This document shows, one piece after another, positions 1-6,884 of a stretch of DNA of 6,884 nucleotides (position 1 is its first letter; each line of letters opens with the position of its first letter). The DNA is from Bacillota bacterium (GTDB taxonomy: Bacteria > Bacillota > Clostridia > Peptostreptococcales > Anaerovoracaceae), in assembly GCA_016286935.1 (NCBI GenBank), contig JAEEUO010000062.1, positions 1-6,884 of the forward strand, read 5' to 3'. The translations under genes were made by a program, and so were the position numbers. The notes below the pieces were generated by a model. The model did no database searches. It saw only the letters and a list, made by a program, of their open reading frames with translations, and was not told the origin of the DNA.

Positions 1-311
1 CCAGCCTGACGAAGGCCGCGATGTTCGGCGAGGACGCGAACTGGGGCCGCGTGCTCTGCGCGATCGGCTACAGCGGCGCCGACGTCGACGTGGCGAAGAT
101 CGACGTGGCGTTCGAATCGAAGGCGGGCAAGGTCGCCGTCTGCAAGGACGGCGCGGGCCTCCCGTTCTCCGAGGAACTCGCCGCGACGGTCCTCCACGAA
201 TCCGAGATCGATATCCTGGTCGACCTCAACGACGGCCCGTCCGGCGCGACGGCCTGGGGATGCGACCTGACGTATGACTATGTGAAGATCAACGGAGACT
301 ACAGAACGTGA
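1..311 (+). CDS. argJ: ArgJ, glutamate N-acetyltransferase / ornithine acetyltransferase (3' end only)
   Basis: This is the C-terminal ~102 residues of bifunctional ornithine acetyltransferase. The enzyme transfers acetyl from N-acetylornithine to glutamate, releasing ornithine and regenerating N-acetylglutamate in the cytosolic cyclic arginine pathway. The reading frame is already open at the left edge (first whole codon at base 3) and ends at TGA 309-311. Visible hallmarks are the GEDANWGR block about ten residues in, the following GYSGA, the NDGPSGATAWGCDLTYDYVKIN tail (split here as NDGPSGATAWG then CDLTYDYVKIN) and a terminal GDYRT, which is the family's standard C-terminus. The part seen belongs to the beta chain made by self-cleavage. 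The nucleophile threonine and cleavage site lie upstream, so I cannot tell whether the enzyme also uses acetyl-CoA. Its stop overlaps the argB start region. Identity is secure; the gene is cut by the window, not broken. Confidence 0.96.
   Translation, partial: SLTKAAMFGEDANWGRVLCAIGYSGADVDVAKIDVAFESKAGKVAVCKDGAGLPFSEELAATVLHESEIDILVDLNDGPSGATAWGCDLTYDYVKINGDYRT
294..297 (+). promoter_or_regulatory. argB ribosome binding site (GGAG) inside the end of argJ
   Basis: GGAG lies 10 bases before GTG 308, 13 before ATG 311 and 16 before ATG 314. The spacing favours one of the first two starts, but it is longer than ideal for all of them, so it does not settle the choice. Because the site is inside argJ, ribosomes finishing argJ probably re-initiate on argB. 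Confidence 0.5.
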
Positions 312-1183
312 TGATGGATGATTTCACGAATCTGGAACGGGCCCAGGTGCTGACGCAGGCTCTTCCGTACATTCGCCGCTACAACGGCAAGGTCGTCGTC
401 GTCAAGTACGGCGGCAACGCGATGGTCAGCGAAGAACTCCGCGAACAGGTCATGGAGGACATCGTCCTGCTCTGGCTCGTCGGCGTCAAGGTCGTCCTCG
501 TCCACGGCGGCGGCCCGGAGATCACCGACCTGATGGCGAAACTCGGCAAAAAGGCCGAATTCGTCAACGGCCTGCGCGTGACCGACCGCGAGACAGTCGA
601 CATCGCCCAGATGGTGCTCGCCGGCAAGGTGAACAAGACGCTCGTCAAACACCTCGAACGCAAGGGAGGGACCGCGATGGGCATCTCCGGCATGGACGGC
701 GGGCTGATCCGCGCGCGGATGAAGAATCCGGATCTGGGATACGTCGGCACGATCGAATCGATCCGCATCAAGCCGGTCCTCGATCTGCTCGAAAAGGACT
801 ACATCCCCGTGATCTCCACGCTCGGCTACGACGAGGAGGGCAATACGTACAACATCAACGGCGACACGGCCGCGGCCCGGATCGCGGGCGCTCTCAACGC
901 GGAACGCCTCATCATGATGACCGACATCGCGGGCGTCCTCCGCGACAAGAACGATCCCGCGACGCTGATCCCCGAGCTGACCGTCGACGAGGCGAGTGAG
1001 CTGTTCGAGGAGGGCGTCATCGCGGGCGGCATGATCCCGAAGGTGGAGTGCTGCATCGAAGCGATCCGCTGCGGCGTGGAAAGCGTCGTCATCATGGACG
1101 GCCGCGTGCCGCATTCGATCCTGATGGAGATCCTGACGGACGAGGGCGCCGGAACGATGGTCGTGAAGGAAAGGAAGGCCTGA
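308..1183 (+). CDS. argB: ArgB, acetylglutamate kinase (probably arginine-inhibited type)
   Basis: It phosphorylates N-acetylglutamate with ATP, the second step of arginine synthesis. The protein is up to 291 residues, normal for the amino acid kinase family. Numbering from the GTG, I see the phosphate-binding Lys33 in KYGGNAM, the HGGGPEI glycine loop at 66-72, GISGMDGG at 125-132, NINGDTAAA at 182-190 and Lys245 in GGMIPKVE. About 28 residues precede the first strand and look like the N-terminal helix of hexameric, arginine-sensitive kinases; the insensitive E. coli enzyme lacks it. The tail H269..L..E..LT..GAGT matches the C-terminal signature of the sensitive class, so feedback inhibition by arginine is a reasonable inference. 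Start choice: GTG 308, ATG 311 and ATG 314 are consecutive codons. GTG 308 fits the GGAG spacing best, while ATG 311 shares one base with the argJ stop. The gene ends 1 base before argD. Confidence 0.97.
   Translation: MMMDDFTNLERAQVLTQALPYIRRYNGKVVVVKYGGNAMVSEELREQVMEDIVLLWLVGVKVVLVHGGGPEITDLMAKLGKKAEFVNGLRVTDRETVDIAQMVLAGKVNKTLVKHLERKGGTAMGISGMDGGLIRARMKNPDLGYVGTIESIRIKPVLDLLEKDYIPVISTLGYDEEGNTYNINGDTAAARIAGALNAERLIMMTDIAGVLRDKNDPATLIPELTVDEASELFEEGVIAGGMIPKVECCIEAIRCGVESVVIMDGRVPHSILMEILTDEGAGTMVVKERKA
1171..1178 (+). promoter_or_regulatory. argD ribosome binding site (AAGGAAGG)
   Basis: This purine-rich Shine-Dalgarno-like stretch sits in the last codons of argB, 6 bases before ATG 1185. 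It supports that start, which follows the argB TGA after a single base, and suggests coupled translation. Confidence 0.6.
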
Positions 1184-1184
1184 C

Positions 1185-2348
1185 ATGAACGATCTCAAAG
1201 CAATCGACAAACAGTACGTGGCCAACACCTACGCGCGGTTTCCCGTCGCGCTCCTCTCCGGAAAGGGCTCCCTCGCGTATGACGAGAACGGAAAGGAATA
1301 CGTCGACCTCGGAAGCGGGATCGGCGTGACGTCGTTCGGCTTCGGCGACGACGAATGGAAAGCGGCCGTCGTCGAACAGCTGGGCAAACTGCAGCACACG
1401 TCGAACCTGTATTACACGGAGCCCTGCGTGAAGCTCGCCGAGATGCTCTGCGAGCGGACCGGAATGAAGAAGGTCTTCTTCGGCAACTCCGGCGCGGAGG
1501 CGAACGAGGGCATGATCAAGGCCGCGCGGAAATACGGCGCGGAACACAAGGGACCGGAATACTACACGATCGTCACGCTCGAGAACAGCTTCCACGGGCG
1601 GACGCTCGGAACGCTCGCCGCGACGGGCCAGGAGCACTACCACGAGCTCTTTCAGCCGCTTCCGGCGGGCTTCGTCCACGCGCCGGCGAACGATCTCGAC
1701 GCGGTCAAAAAAGCCGCGATCGAAAACAAGGCGTGCGCCGTGATGATCGAATGCATCCAGGGCGAGGGCGGCGTCGTTCCGCTGACGGAGGAGTTCGTCA
1801 AAGGCGTCGCGTCGTTCTGCGCGGAAAACGACGTCCTTCTCTGCGTCGACGAGGTCCAGACCGGAAACGGCCGGACGGGACAGCTCTACGCATATATGAA
1901 CTACGGCGTACAGCCCGACATCGTATCGACCGCGAAGGGAATCGCCGGCGGACTGCCGCTCGGCGCCGTGCTCTTCGGCGAGAAGACCGAGTTCACGCTC
2001 GGCGCGGGCGACCACGGTTCGACGTTCGGCGGAAATCCCGTCTCGTGCGCCGCGGCGTGCTCGATCCTCAGCCGGATCGACGACGCGCTGCTCGCGGACG
2101 TGCGGAAGAAGAGCGCGTATATCTTCGCGGAGCTCAGCGGCGCTCCGGGCGTCGAGGCCGTCACGGGCATGGGCCTGATGATCGGCGTGAAGACCGTGAA
2201 GCCGGCCGCGGACGTCGTGAAGGCGTGCATGGAAAACGGCGTCCTCTGCCTGACGGCGAAGGACAAGGTGCGGCTGCTGCCGGCCCTGAACATCCCCATG
2301 GACGTTCTCGCGAGAGCGATCGCCGTCGTGAAGGACGCGTGCGCTTAA
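1185..2348 (+). CDS. argD: ArgD, acetylornithine aminotransferase
   Basis: This is a class-III PLP-dependent aminotransferase that converts N-acetylglutamate semialdehyde plus glutamate to N-acetylornithine and 2-oxoglutarate. Its 387 residues are within the family's usual range (E. coli ~406). Motifs in order are SGIGV near residue 44, the phosphate-binding GNSGAEAN at 100-107, NSFHGRT with Phe136 stacking on the cofactor, DEVQTGNGRTG with Asp222 for the pyridine nitrogen, Lys251 in STAKGIAGG as the Schiff-base lysine, and GSTFGGNP at 278-285, whose Thr280 would contact the partner subunit's cofactor phosphate. All catalytic residues are present. Related enzymes using ornithine, succinylornithine or GABA share this fold, but the position between argB and argF makes the acetylornithine role nearly certain. 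It may also serve the diaminopimelate branch, as E. coli ArgD does; that is not testable here. Ends at TAA. Confidence 0.96.
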   Translation: MNDLKAIDKQYVANTYARFPVALLSGKGSLAYDENGKEYVDLGSGIGVTSFGFGDDEWKAAVVEQLGKLQHTSNLYYTEPCVKLAEMLCERTGMKKVFFGNSGAEANEGMIKAARKYGAEHKGPEYYTIVTLENSFHGRTLGTLAATGQEHYHELFQPLPAGFVHAPANDLDAVKKAAIENKACAVMIECIQGEGGVVPLTEEFVKGVASFCAENDVLLCVDEVQTGNGRTGQLYAYMNYGVQPDIVSTAKGIAGGLPLGAVLFGEKTEFTLGAGDHGSTFGGNPVSCAAACSILSRIDDALLADVRKKSAYIFAELSGAPGVEAVTGMGLMIGVKTVKPAADVVKACMENGVLCLTAKDKVRLLPALNIPMDVLARAIAVVKDACA

Positions 2349-2354
2349 CGGCCG

Positions 2355-2360
2355 AAGGAG
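2355..2360 (+). promoter_or_regulatory. argF ribosome binding site (AAGGAG)
   Basis: A good Shine-Dalgarno sequence lies in the 21-base argD-argF gap, 9 bases before ATG 2370. It is the only one of these ribosome binding sites lying outside coding sequence, so argF can start independently of argD. Confidence 0.7.
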
Positions 2361-2369
2361 AACACCGCG

Positions 2370-3362
2370 ATGAACACGGAACAATTCAAGGGACGCTCGT
2401 TTCTGAAACTGCTCGATTACACGCCCGACGAGATCGCGGCGCTGATCGCGTTCGCGGCCGAGCTCAAGGAAAAGAAGAAGGCGGGAGTACCGCACCGCCT
2501 CTGCGAGGGGAAGAACGTCGCGCTGATCTTTGAGAAGAACAGCACGAGAACGCGCTGCTCGTTCGAGGTCGCCGCGGCCGATCTCGGGATCCATCCCGTC
2601 TATCTCGATCCGAACTCGTCGCAGCTCGGCAAAAAGGAGAGCATCGCGGACACCGCGCGCGTGCTCGGCCGGATGTTCGACGGGATCGAATACCGCGGCT
2701 TCGGACAGGCGCGCGTGGAGGAACTCGCGAAATACGCCGGCGTACCGGTCTGGAACGGCCTGACGAACGAATTCCATCCGACCCAGATCCTCGGCGACTT
2801 CCTGACGGTCCGGGAACACTTCGGATCGCTCAAAGGGAAGAAACTCGTCTTCCTCGGCGACGCGCGCTACAACATGGGCAACTCGCTGATGGTCGGCTCC
2901 GCGAAGATGGGACTCGATTTCGTCGCGTGCGCCCCCGAGGCGTATTTCCCCGATCCGGAGCTCGTCAAAACGTGCAAAGCCGTCGCGGCGGAGACGGGCG
3001 CAAAGATCGCGTTCGAAACGGACCCGCTGAAGGCCGTTGAGGGCGCGGACGTGCTCTACACCGACGTCTGGGTCTCGATGGGCGAACCCGCGGAGGCCTG
3101 GAAACAGCGCATCGGCGACCTGCTCCCGTACCAGGTGAACGCGAAGCTGATGGAGGCGGCCGGACCGCAGGCGAAATTCATGCACTGCCTGCCGTCGTTC
3201 CACGATCTCGGAACGGAGATCGGACGCGACATCCACGCGAAATACGGTCTCGACGCGATGGAGGTGACCGACGAGGTCTTCGAAAGCCCCGCTTCGATCG
3301 TCTTCGACGAGGCGGAGAACCGCATGCACACGATCAAGGCCGTGATGGCGGCGACACTGTAA
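2370..3362 (+). CDS. argF: ArgF, ornithine carbamoyltransferase (E. coli/ArcB-like subtype)
   Basis: It condenses carbamoyl phosphate and ornithine to citrulline in the cytosol, normally as a trimer or multiple of trimers. The 330 residues match the longer E. coli ArgF/ArcB subtype (~334). Motifs are STRTR at 58-62 (carbamoyl phosphate site), HPTQ at 136-139, DVWVSMG at 232-238 (the SMG loop specific for ornithine, which argues against aspartate or putrescine carbamoyltransferase) and HCLP with Cys273. The blocks [28 protein letters not shown] and EVTDEVFES, and the ending [15 protein letters not shown], are nearly those of E. coli ArgF as I remember it. This subtype covers both biosynthetic ArgF and catabolic ArcB. 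Placement between argD and carA, with no arcA or arcC in view, supports the biosynthetic role. Start at ATG 2370 is backed by AAGGAG and by the usual N-terminal spacing. Only 6 bases separate its stop from carA. Confidence 0.96.
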   Translation: MNTEQFKGRSFLKLLDYTPDEIAALIAFAAELKEKKKAGVPHRLCEGKNVALIFEKNSTRTRCSFEVAAADLGIHPVYLDPNSSQLGKKESIADTARVLGRMFDGIEYRGFGQARVEELAKYAGVPVWNGLTNEFHPTQILGDFLTVREHFGSLKGKKLVFLGDARYNMGNSLMVGSAKMGLDFVACAPEAYFPDPELVKTCKAVAAETGAKIAFETDPLKAVEGADVLYTDVWVSMGEPAEAWKQRIGDLLPYQVNAKLMEAAGPQAKFMHCLPSFHDLGTEIGRDIHAKYGLDAMEVTDEVFESPASIVFDEAENRMHTIKAVMAATL

Positions 3363-3368
3363 GCAGAA

Positions 3369-4427
3369 ATGGATAAGGCATATCTCGTGCTCGAAAACGG
3401 CGCGGTCTTCGAAGGCCGTGCCATCGGCGCATCCGGGGACCGTATCGGCGAACTCGTCTTTACGACCGGGATGACCGGTTATAACGAGACGCTGACGGAC
3501 CCGAGCTACGCCGGTCAGATCATCCTCCAGACGTTTCCGCTGATCGGAAACGTCGGAACGATCGAGGCGGATTTCGAGGGCTGGTGTTTCGCGCGCGGAT
3601 ACGTCGTCCGCGAGCTTTGCGACGCGCCGTCGAACTTCCGGAGCGGCGTTCCGCTCGACGCGTATCTGAAGCGGCGCGGGATCCCCGGGATCTGCGGGAT
3701 CGACACGCGCGCCGTCACGAAAATACTCCGCGAGCAGGGAACGATGAACGCGATGATCTGCTCTGCGCCGCCGCAGGACTTCGCCGCGATCAAAGAGTAC
3801 CGGATCCGCAACGTCGTCGCGGAAACGAGCGCGAAAACGGTCGAGGATCATCCCGGAGACGGCCCGCGCGTCGTTCTGATCGACTACGGCGTCAAGAAGA
3901 ACATCCTCCGCTGCCTGCTCGCGAGAGGGCTTCGCGTCACCGTCGTCCCGCACGACACGTCCGCCGAAGCGATCCTCGCGATGGAACCGGACGGGATCAT
4001 GCTCTCGAACGGCCCCGGCGACCCGGAGGAGAACGCCTTTGAGATCGCCCAGATCCGCAAACTCATCGGAACCGTTCCGATGTTCGGCATCTGCCTCGGC
4101 CATCAGCTCACCGCGCTCGCGATGGGCGGCCGGACGGTCAAACTCAAATACGGACACCACGGCGCGAACCAGCCCGTCACGGACGGAACGCGCTGCTTCA
4201 TCACGTCCCAGAACCACAATTACGCGGTCCTTTCCGACAGCCTTTCAGGCGCCGCGGTCGAGCTGTTCCGCAACGCGAACGACGGAACGTGCGAAGGGCT
4301 CGACTACCCCGGAAAGAAGTGCTTTACGGTGCAGTTCCACTCGGAAGGCGCAGGAGGGCCGCACGATACGGAATTCCTGTTCGACCGGTTCGTGCGGATG
4401 ACGGAGGAATACCATGCCGAGAGATGA
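3369..4427 (+). CDS. carA: CarA, carbamoyl-phosphate synthase small (glutaminase) subunit
   Basis: It hydrolyses glutamine and passes ammonia through a tunnel to CarB for carbamoyl phosphate synthesis. The 352 residues are short beside E. coli (382) but normal for Gram-positive forms. The N-terminal CPSase domain holds [20 protein letters not shown] (starting near residue 31), PLIGNVGT and [19 protein letters not shown]. The class-I glutamine amidotransferase domain begins near 166 ([14 protein letters not shown]), then LSNGPGDP at 212-219, the nucleophile Cys242 in GICLGHQL, and His324/Glu326 completing the triad. The last motif reads [10 protein letters not shown] rather than the common HPEA..GPHD; His and Glu are kept, so activity is expected. 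There is no clear Shine-Dalgarno before ATG 3369, and translation probably depends on coupling to argF, whose stop is 6 bases away. The N-terminus fits the family, so I trust the start. The last 14 bases overlap carB. Confidence 0.96.
   Translation: MDKAYLVLENGAVFEGRAIGASGDRIGELVFTTGMTGYNETLTDPSYAGQIILQTFPLIGNVGTIEADFEGWCFARGYVVRELCDAPSNFRSGVPLDAYLKRRGIPGICGIDTRAVTKILREQGTMNAMICSAPPQDFAAIKEYRIRNVVAETSAKTVEDHPGDGPRVVLIDYGVKKNILRCLLARGLRVTVVPHDTSAEAILAMEPDGIMLSNGPGDPEENAFEIAQIRKLIGTVPMFGICLGHQLTALAMGGRTVKLKYGHHGANQPVTDGTRCFITSQNHNYAVLSDSLSGAAVELFRNANDGTCEGLDYPGKKCFTVQFHSEGAGGPHDTEFLFDRFVRMTEEYHAER
4403..4408 (+). promoter_or_regulatory. carB ribosome binding site (GGAGGA) inside carA
   Basis: A near-consensus Shine-Dalgarno lies in the final codons of carA, 6 bases before ATG 4414. 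It fixes the carB start inside carA, consistent with translational coupling that would keep the two subunits near 1:1. Confidence 0.75.
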
Positions 4428-6884
4428 TTCGATCCGAACAGTGCTTGTCATCGGCTCCGGCCCGATCGTCATCGGTCAGGCGGCGGAGTTCGACTACGCG
4501 GGCGCGCAGGCGTGCCGCGTCCTTCGCGCGGAAGGGATCCGGACGGTCCTCGTCAACTCGAATCCCGCCACGATCATGACAGACAAGATCATGGCGGACG
4601 CGATCTATCTCGAGCCGCTGACGCCCGAAACGGTGCGCCGCATCATCGAAAAGGAACGGCCGGACGGCCTTCTCGCGGGACTTGGCGGCCAGACGGGCCT
4701 CACGCTCGCGATGCAGCTCAGCCGCGACGGGACGCTCGACGAGTTCGGCGTGCGGCTGCTCGGCTCCGATCTCGAGGCGATCGAACGCGCGGAGGACCGC
4801 GAACGGTTCCGCGCGACGCTCGAGGAGATGGGCCAGCCCGTCATTCCGTCCCGGACGACGGAAACGACCGAAGGGGCGCTTCTGATCGCGGACGAGATCG
4901 GCTATCCGGTCATCGTCCGGCCGGCCTATACGCTCGGCGGAACGGGCGGCGGGATCGCCGGAACGCCCGCGGAGCTACGCGCGATCGCCGCGCACGGCCT
5001 CGATCTCTCGCCGATCACCCAGATCCTCGTCGAAAAGAGCGTCGCCGGCTGGAAGGAGATCGAGTTCGAAACGATGCGCGACGCGGCGGGAAACGTCATC
5101 GCCGTCTGCTCGATGGAAAACGTCGACCCGGTCGGCATCCACACCGGCGATTCGATCGTCGTCGCGCCCGCTCTGACGCTCGCCGACAAGGAGTATCAGA
5201 TGCTGCGGTCCGCGGCGCTCGCGATCATCGAAAAGCTCGGGATCGTCGGCGGCTGCAACTGCCAGTTCGCGCTCAACCCGAACAGCTTCGAATACGCCGT
5301 GATCGAGGTCAATCCGCGCGTCTCGCGTTCGTCCGCGCTCGCCTCGAAGGCGACCGGCTATCCGATCGCGAAGATCAGCACAAAGCTCGCCCTCGGCTAT
5401 ACGCTCGAGGAGATCAGAAACGACATCACCGGCAAGACGTGCGCCTTCTTCGAGCCGGCGCTCGATTACGTCGTCGTGAAGGTGCCGAAATGGCCGTTCG
5501 ACAAGTTCCCCGACGCGAGCCGCGTCCTCGGGACCCAGATGAAGGCGACGGGCGAGGTCATGTCGATCGCGCCGACGTTCGAACAGGCGCTCCGGAAAGC
5601 CCTCCGCGGCGTCGGAAAGGAGCCGTGCGGCGGCGACTGGCGCGTGCCGGACGACCGCCGGATCTACGCGATCCTCAGGGCGCTCCGGGACGGCGTTTCC
5701 GTCGAGGAGATCCATTCGGTCACGAAGATCGACCGCTGGTTCCTCGTGAAGATGCGGAAGATGGCGCTCTCCGCGGAAGCGGATGGACCGTCCGCTTCAC
5801 CCGTTCCGTACAAGATGGTCGATACGTGCGCGGCCGAGTTCGACGCCGTGACGCCGTACTTCTACGCGGGATCTCCGGGCGACGTCTGCGAGGCGCGTCC
5901 GTTCCCGCGGAGCGGAAGGCCCGTTGTGATCGTGCTCGGCTCGGGCCCGATCCGCATCGGCCAGGGGATCGAGTTCGACTACAGCTCGGTCCACTGCGTC
6001 CGGTCTTTGCGCCGGATGGGATACGACGTCGTCATGATCAACAACAACCCCGAGACGGTCTCGACCGACTACGATACGGCCGACCGCCTCTATTTCGAGC
6101 CGCTGACGCCGGAGGACGTCTGGCCGGTCATCGAGGTCGAGAAGCCGGTCGGCGTCGTCGTCGCGTTCGGCGGCCAGACGGCGATCGCTTTGACGAAATT
6201 CCTCGACGAACGCGGCGTCACGATCCTCGGAACGTCCGCGGACGGGATCGACCTCGCGGAGGACCGCGCAAGGTTCGACGCGCTGCTCGAGCGCTTCGGC
6301 ATCCGCCGGCCGCGCGGGAAGGGCGTGAGAACGCTCGAAGAGGCGCTCGCCGCGGCAGAAGAGCTCGGCTATCCCGTGCTCCTCAGGCCGAGCTACGTCA
6401 TCGGCGGCCAGAACATGTGCATCTCCCGCGACGCCGCGACGACCGAGCGGTATATGCGCGACATCCTCGCGGGCGGGATCGAGAACCCGGTCCTGATCGA
6501 CCAGTATCTCCCCGGGATCGAGCTTGAAGTCGACGTCATCTCCGACGGCGAGGACGTCCTGATCCCCGGCATCATGGAGCACATCGAACGCGCGGGCGTC
6601 CACAGCGGCGACTCGATCGCCGTCTATCCGCCGTATAACCTCTCCGAGCGGTTCCTCGACCGCGTCACGGAGGTGTCGGAACAGCTCGCGCTCGCCCTCG
6701 GAACGAAGGGCCTCGTCAACATCCAGTACCTGATCTACGGCGACGAGCTGTACGTCATCGAGGTCAACCCGCGCGCGTCGCGGACGGTCCCGTACATCTC
6801 CAAGGTGACGGACATCCCGATGGTGGACATCGCGTCCCACGTCATGCTCGGCGAAAAACTGCGCGATCTCGGCTGCGGGACGGG
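4414..6884 (+). CDS. carB: CarB, carbamoyl-phosphate synthase large subunit (3' end cut by window; compact middle domain)
   Basis: The frame is open for 823 codons to the right edge with no stop. It makes carbamoyl phosphate from bicarbonate, CarA-derived ammonia and two ATP. The first ATP-grasp half keeps Arg129, Arg169 ([13 protein letters not shown]), Glu215, Asn236, His243, Gln284, Glu298 and Asn300, numbered within one residue of E. coli. The second half has Arg618, Arg658 (RPSYVIGG), Glu703, His730, Gln771, Glu783 and Asn785, which correspond to E. coli 675, 715, 761, 788, 829, 841 and 843. The 57-58 residue shift comes from a shortened oligomerization domain between about 400 and 496: ~17 residues are missing between ALRG (396-399) and IDRWFL (439-444), and ~41 between IDRWFL and VDTCAAEF (469-476). 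The C-terminal MGS-like regulatory domain lies beyond the window, so UMP or ornithine control cannot be judged. Total length should be about 1010-1020 residues instead of ~1070. Confidence 0.96.
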   Translation, partial: MPRDDSIRTVLVIGSGPIVIGQAAEFDYAGAQACRVLRAEGIRTVLVNSNPATIMTDKIMADAIYLEPLTPETVRRIIEKERPDGLLAGLGGQTGLTLAMQLSRDGTLDEFGVRLLGSDLEAIERAEDRERFRATLEEMGQPVIPSRTTETTEGALLIADEIGYPVIVRPAYTLGGTGGGIAGTPAELRAIAAHGLDLSPITQILVEKSVAGWKEIEFETMRDAAGNVIAVCSMENVDPVGIHTGDSIVVAPALTLADKEYQMLRSAALAIIEKLGIVGGCNCQFALNPNSFEYAVIEVNPRVSRSSALASKATGYPIAKISTKLALGYTLEEIRNDITGKTCAFFEPALDYVVVKVPKWPFDKFPDASRVLGTQMKATGEVMSIAPTFEQALRKALRGVGKEPCGGDWRVPDDRRIYAILRALRDGVSVEEIHSVTKIDRWFLVKMRKMALSAEADGPSASPVPYKMVDTCAAEFDAVTPYFYAGSPGDVCEARPFPRSGRPVVIVLGSGPIRIGQGIEFDYSSVHCVRSLRRMGYDVVMINNNPETVSTDYDTADRLYFEPLTPEDVWPVIEVEKPVGVVVAFGGQTAIALTKFLDERGVTILGTSADGIDLAEDRARFDALLERFGIRRPRGKGVRTLEEALAAAEELGYPVLLRPSYVIGGQNMCISRDAATTERYMRDILAGGIENPVLIDQYLPGIELEVDVISDGEDVLIPGIMEHIERAGVHSGDSIAVYPPYNLSERFLDRVTEVSEQLALALGTKGLVNIQYLIYGDELYVIEVNPRASRTVPYISKVTDIPMVDIASHVMLGEKLRDLGCGT

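Noticed and set aside
2349..2369. The 21-base argD-argF gap as a promoter, operator or terminator.
   Set aside because: It is too short and holds only a Shine-Dalgarno. I see no inverted repeat, T-run, -10/-35 pair or AT-rich ArgR-type box here.
1355..2533. A 392-codon + strand frame overlapping argD and the start of argF.
   Set aside because: It is Arg/Gly-rich without motifs, while argD and argF are clearly identified in their own frames.
1092..4217. A 1041-codon open frame on the minus strand spanning parts of argB, argD, argF and carA.
   Set aside because: It crosses several well-identified genes and its translation is dominated by Arg, Asp, His, Val and Ala with no recognisable motif. 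This is what C/G-biased third codon positions produce on the opposite strand.
5596..5830. The short CarB middle region as a frameshift, pseudogene or split gene.
   Set aside because: The frame stays open and conserved motifs resume in the same frame on both sides of each shortened block, so an intact compact protein fits better.
4512..6527. A 671-codon open frame on the + strand in a different frame, inside carB.
   Set aside because: It is extremely Arg-rich and low in complexity. The frame starting at 4414 encodes an unmistakable CarB over the same bases, so this is a shadow frame.
5797..6840. A 347-codon minus-strand open frame opposite carB.
   Set aside because: It has the same Asp/Arg/Val/His-rich shadow composition and lies opposite conserved CarB sequence.

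Overview
The window is one continuous, tightly packed run of genes, all on the + strand, that encodes most of the route from glutamate to citrulline. In order it holds the 3' end of argJ, then argB, argD, argF and carA, then the first ~823 codons of carB, which runs off the right edge. Gene junctions are minimal: argJ/argB overlap, argB/argD are 1 base apart, argD/argF 21 bases, argF/carA 6 bases, and carA/carB overlap by 14 bases. I see no promoter, terminator, RNA gene, mobile element or repeat, so this looks like the middle of a single transcript that starts upstream, where argC and the rest of argJ would be expected.

Organism: the DNA is GC-rich (roughly 60-65% by eye) with strong C/G bias at third codon positions. 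The proteins nevertheless read like those of Clostridia. The CarB C-terminal half in particular (GGQNM loop, LVNIQYLIY and [17 protein letters not shown] blocks) resembles clostridial CarB as I remember it more than the E. coli enzyme. A high-GC, probably uncultured or gut/rumen-type member of the Clostridia is my best guess. This is inference, not a database result.

How the genes work together: ArgJ moves the acetyl group from N-acetylornithine to glutamate. ArgB phosphorylates N-acetylglutamate, and ArgD makes N-acetylornithine after an ArgC step that is not in view. ArgJ then releases ornithine. CarA/CarB make carbamoyl phosphate from glutamine, bicarbonate and ATP, and ArgF joins it to ornithine to give citrulline. 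With carAB inside the arginine cluster, this synthase is probably committed to arginine, as with the arginine-linked carAB of Bacillus subtilis. ArgB carries the N-terminal helix and C-terminal signature of arginine-inhibited kinases, so feedback probably acts there.

Most of the window is ordinary core metabolism, and I do not see an undescribed system. The one real oddity is CarB. All ATP-grasp active-site residues I checked are present, but the central oligomerization domain is about 57 residues shorter than in E. coli, lost in two separate in-frame blocks. CarA also has HSEG where the family usually has HPEA at the catalytic His/Glu.
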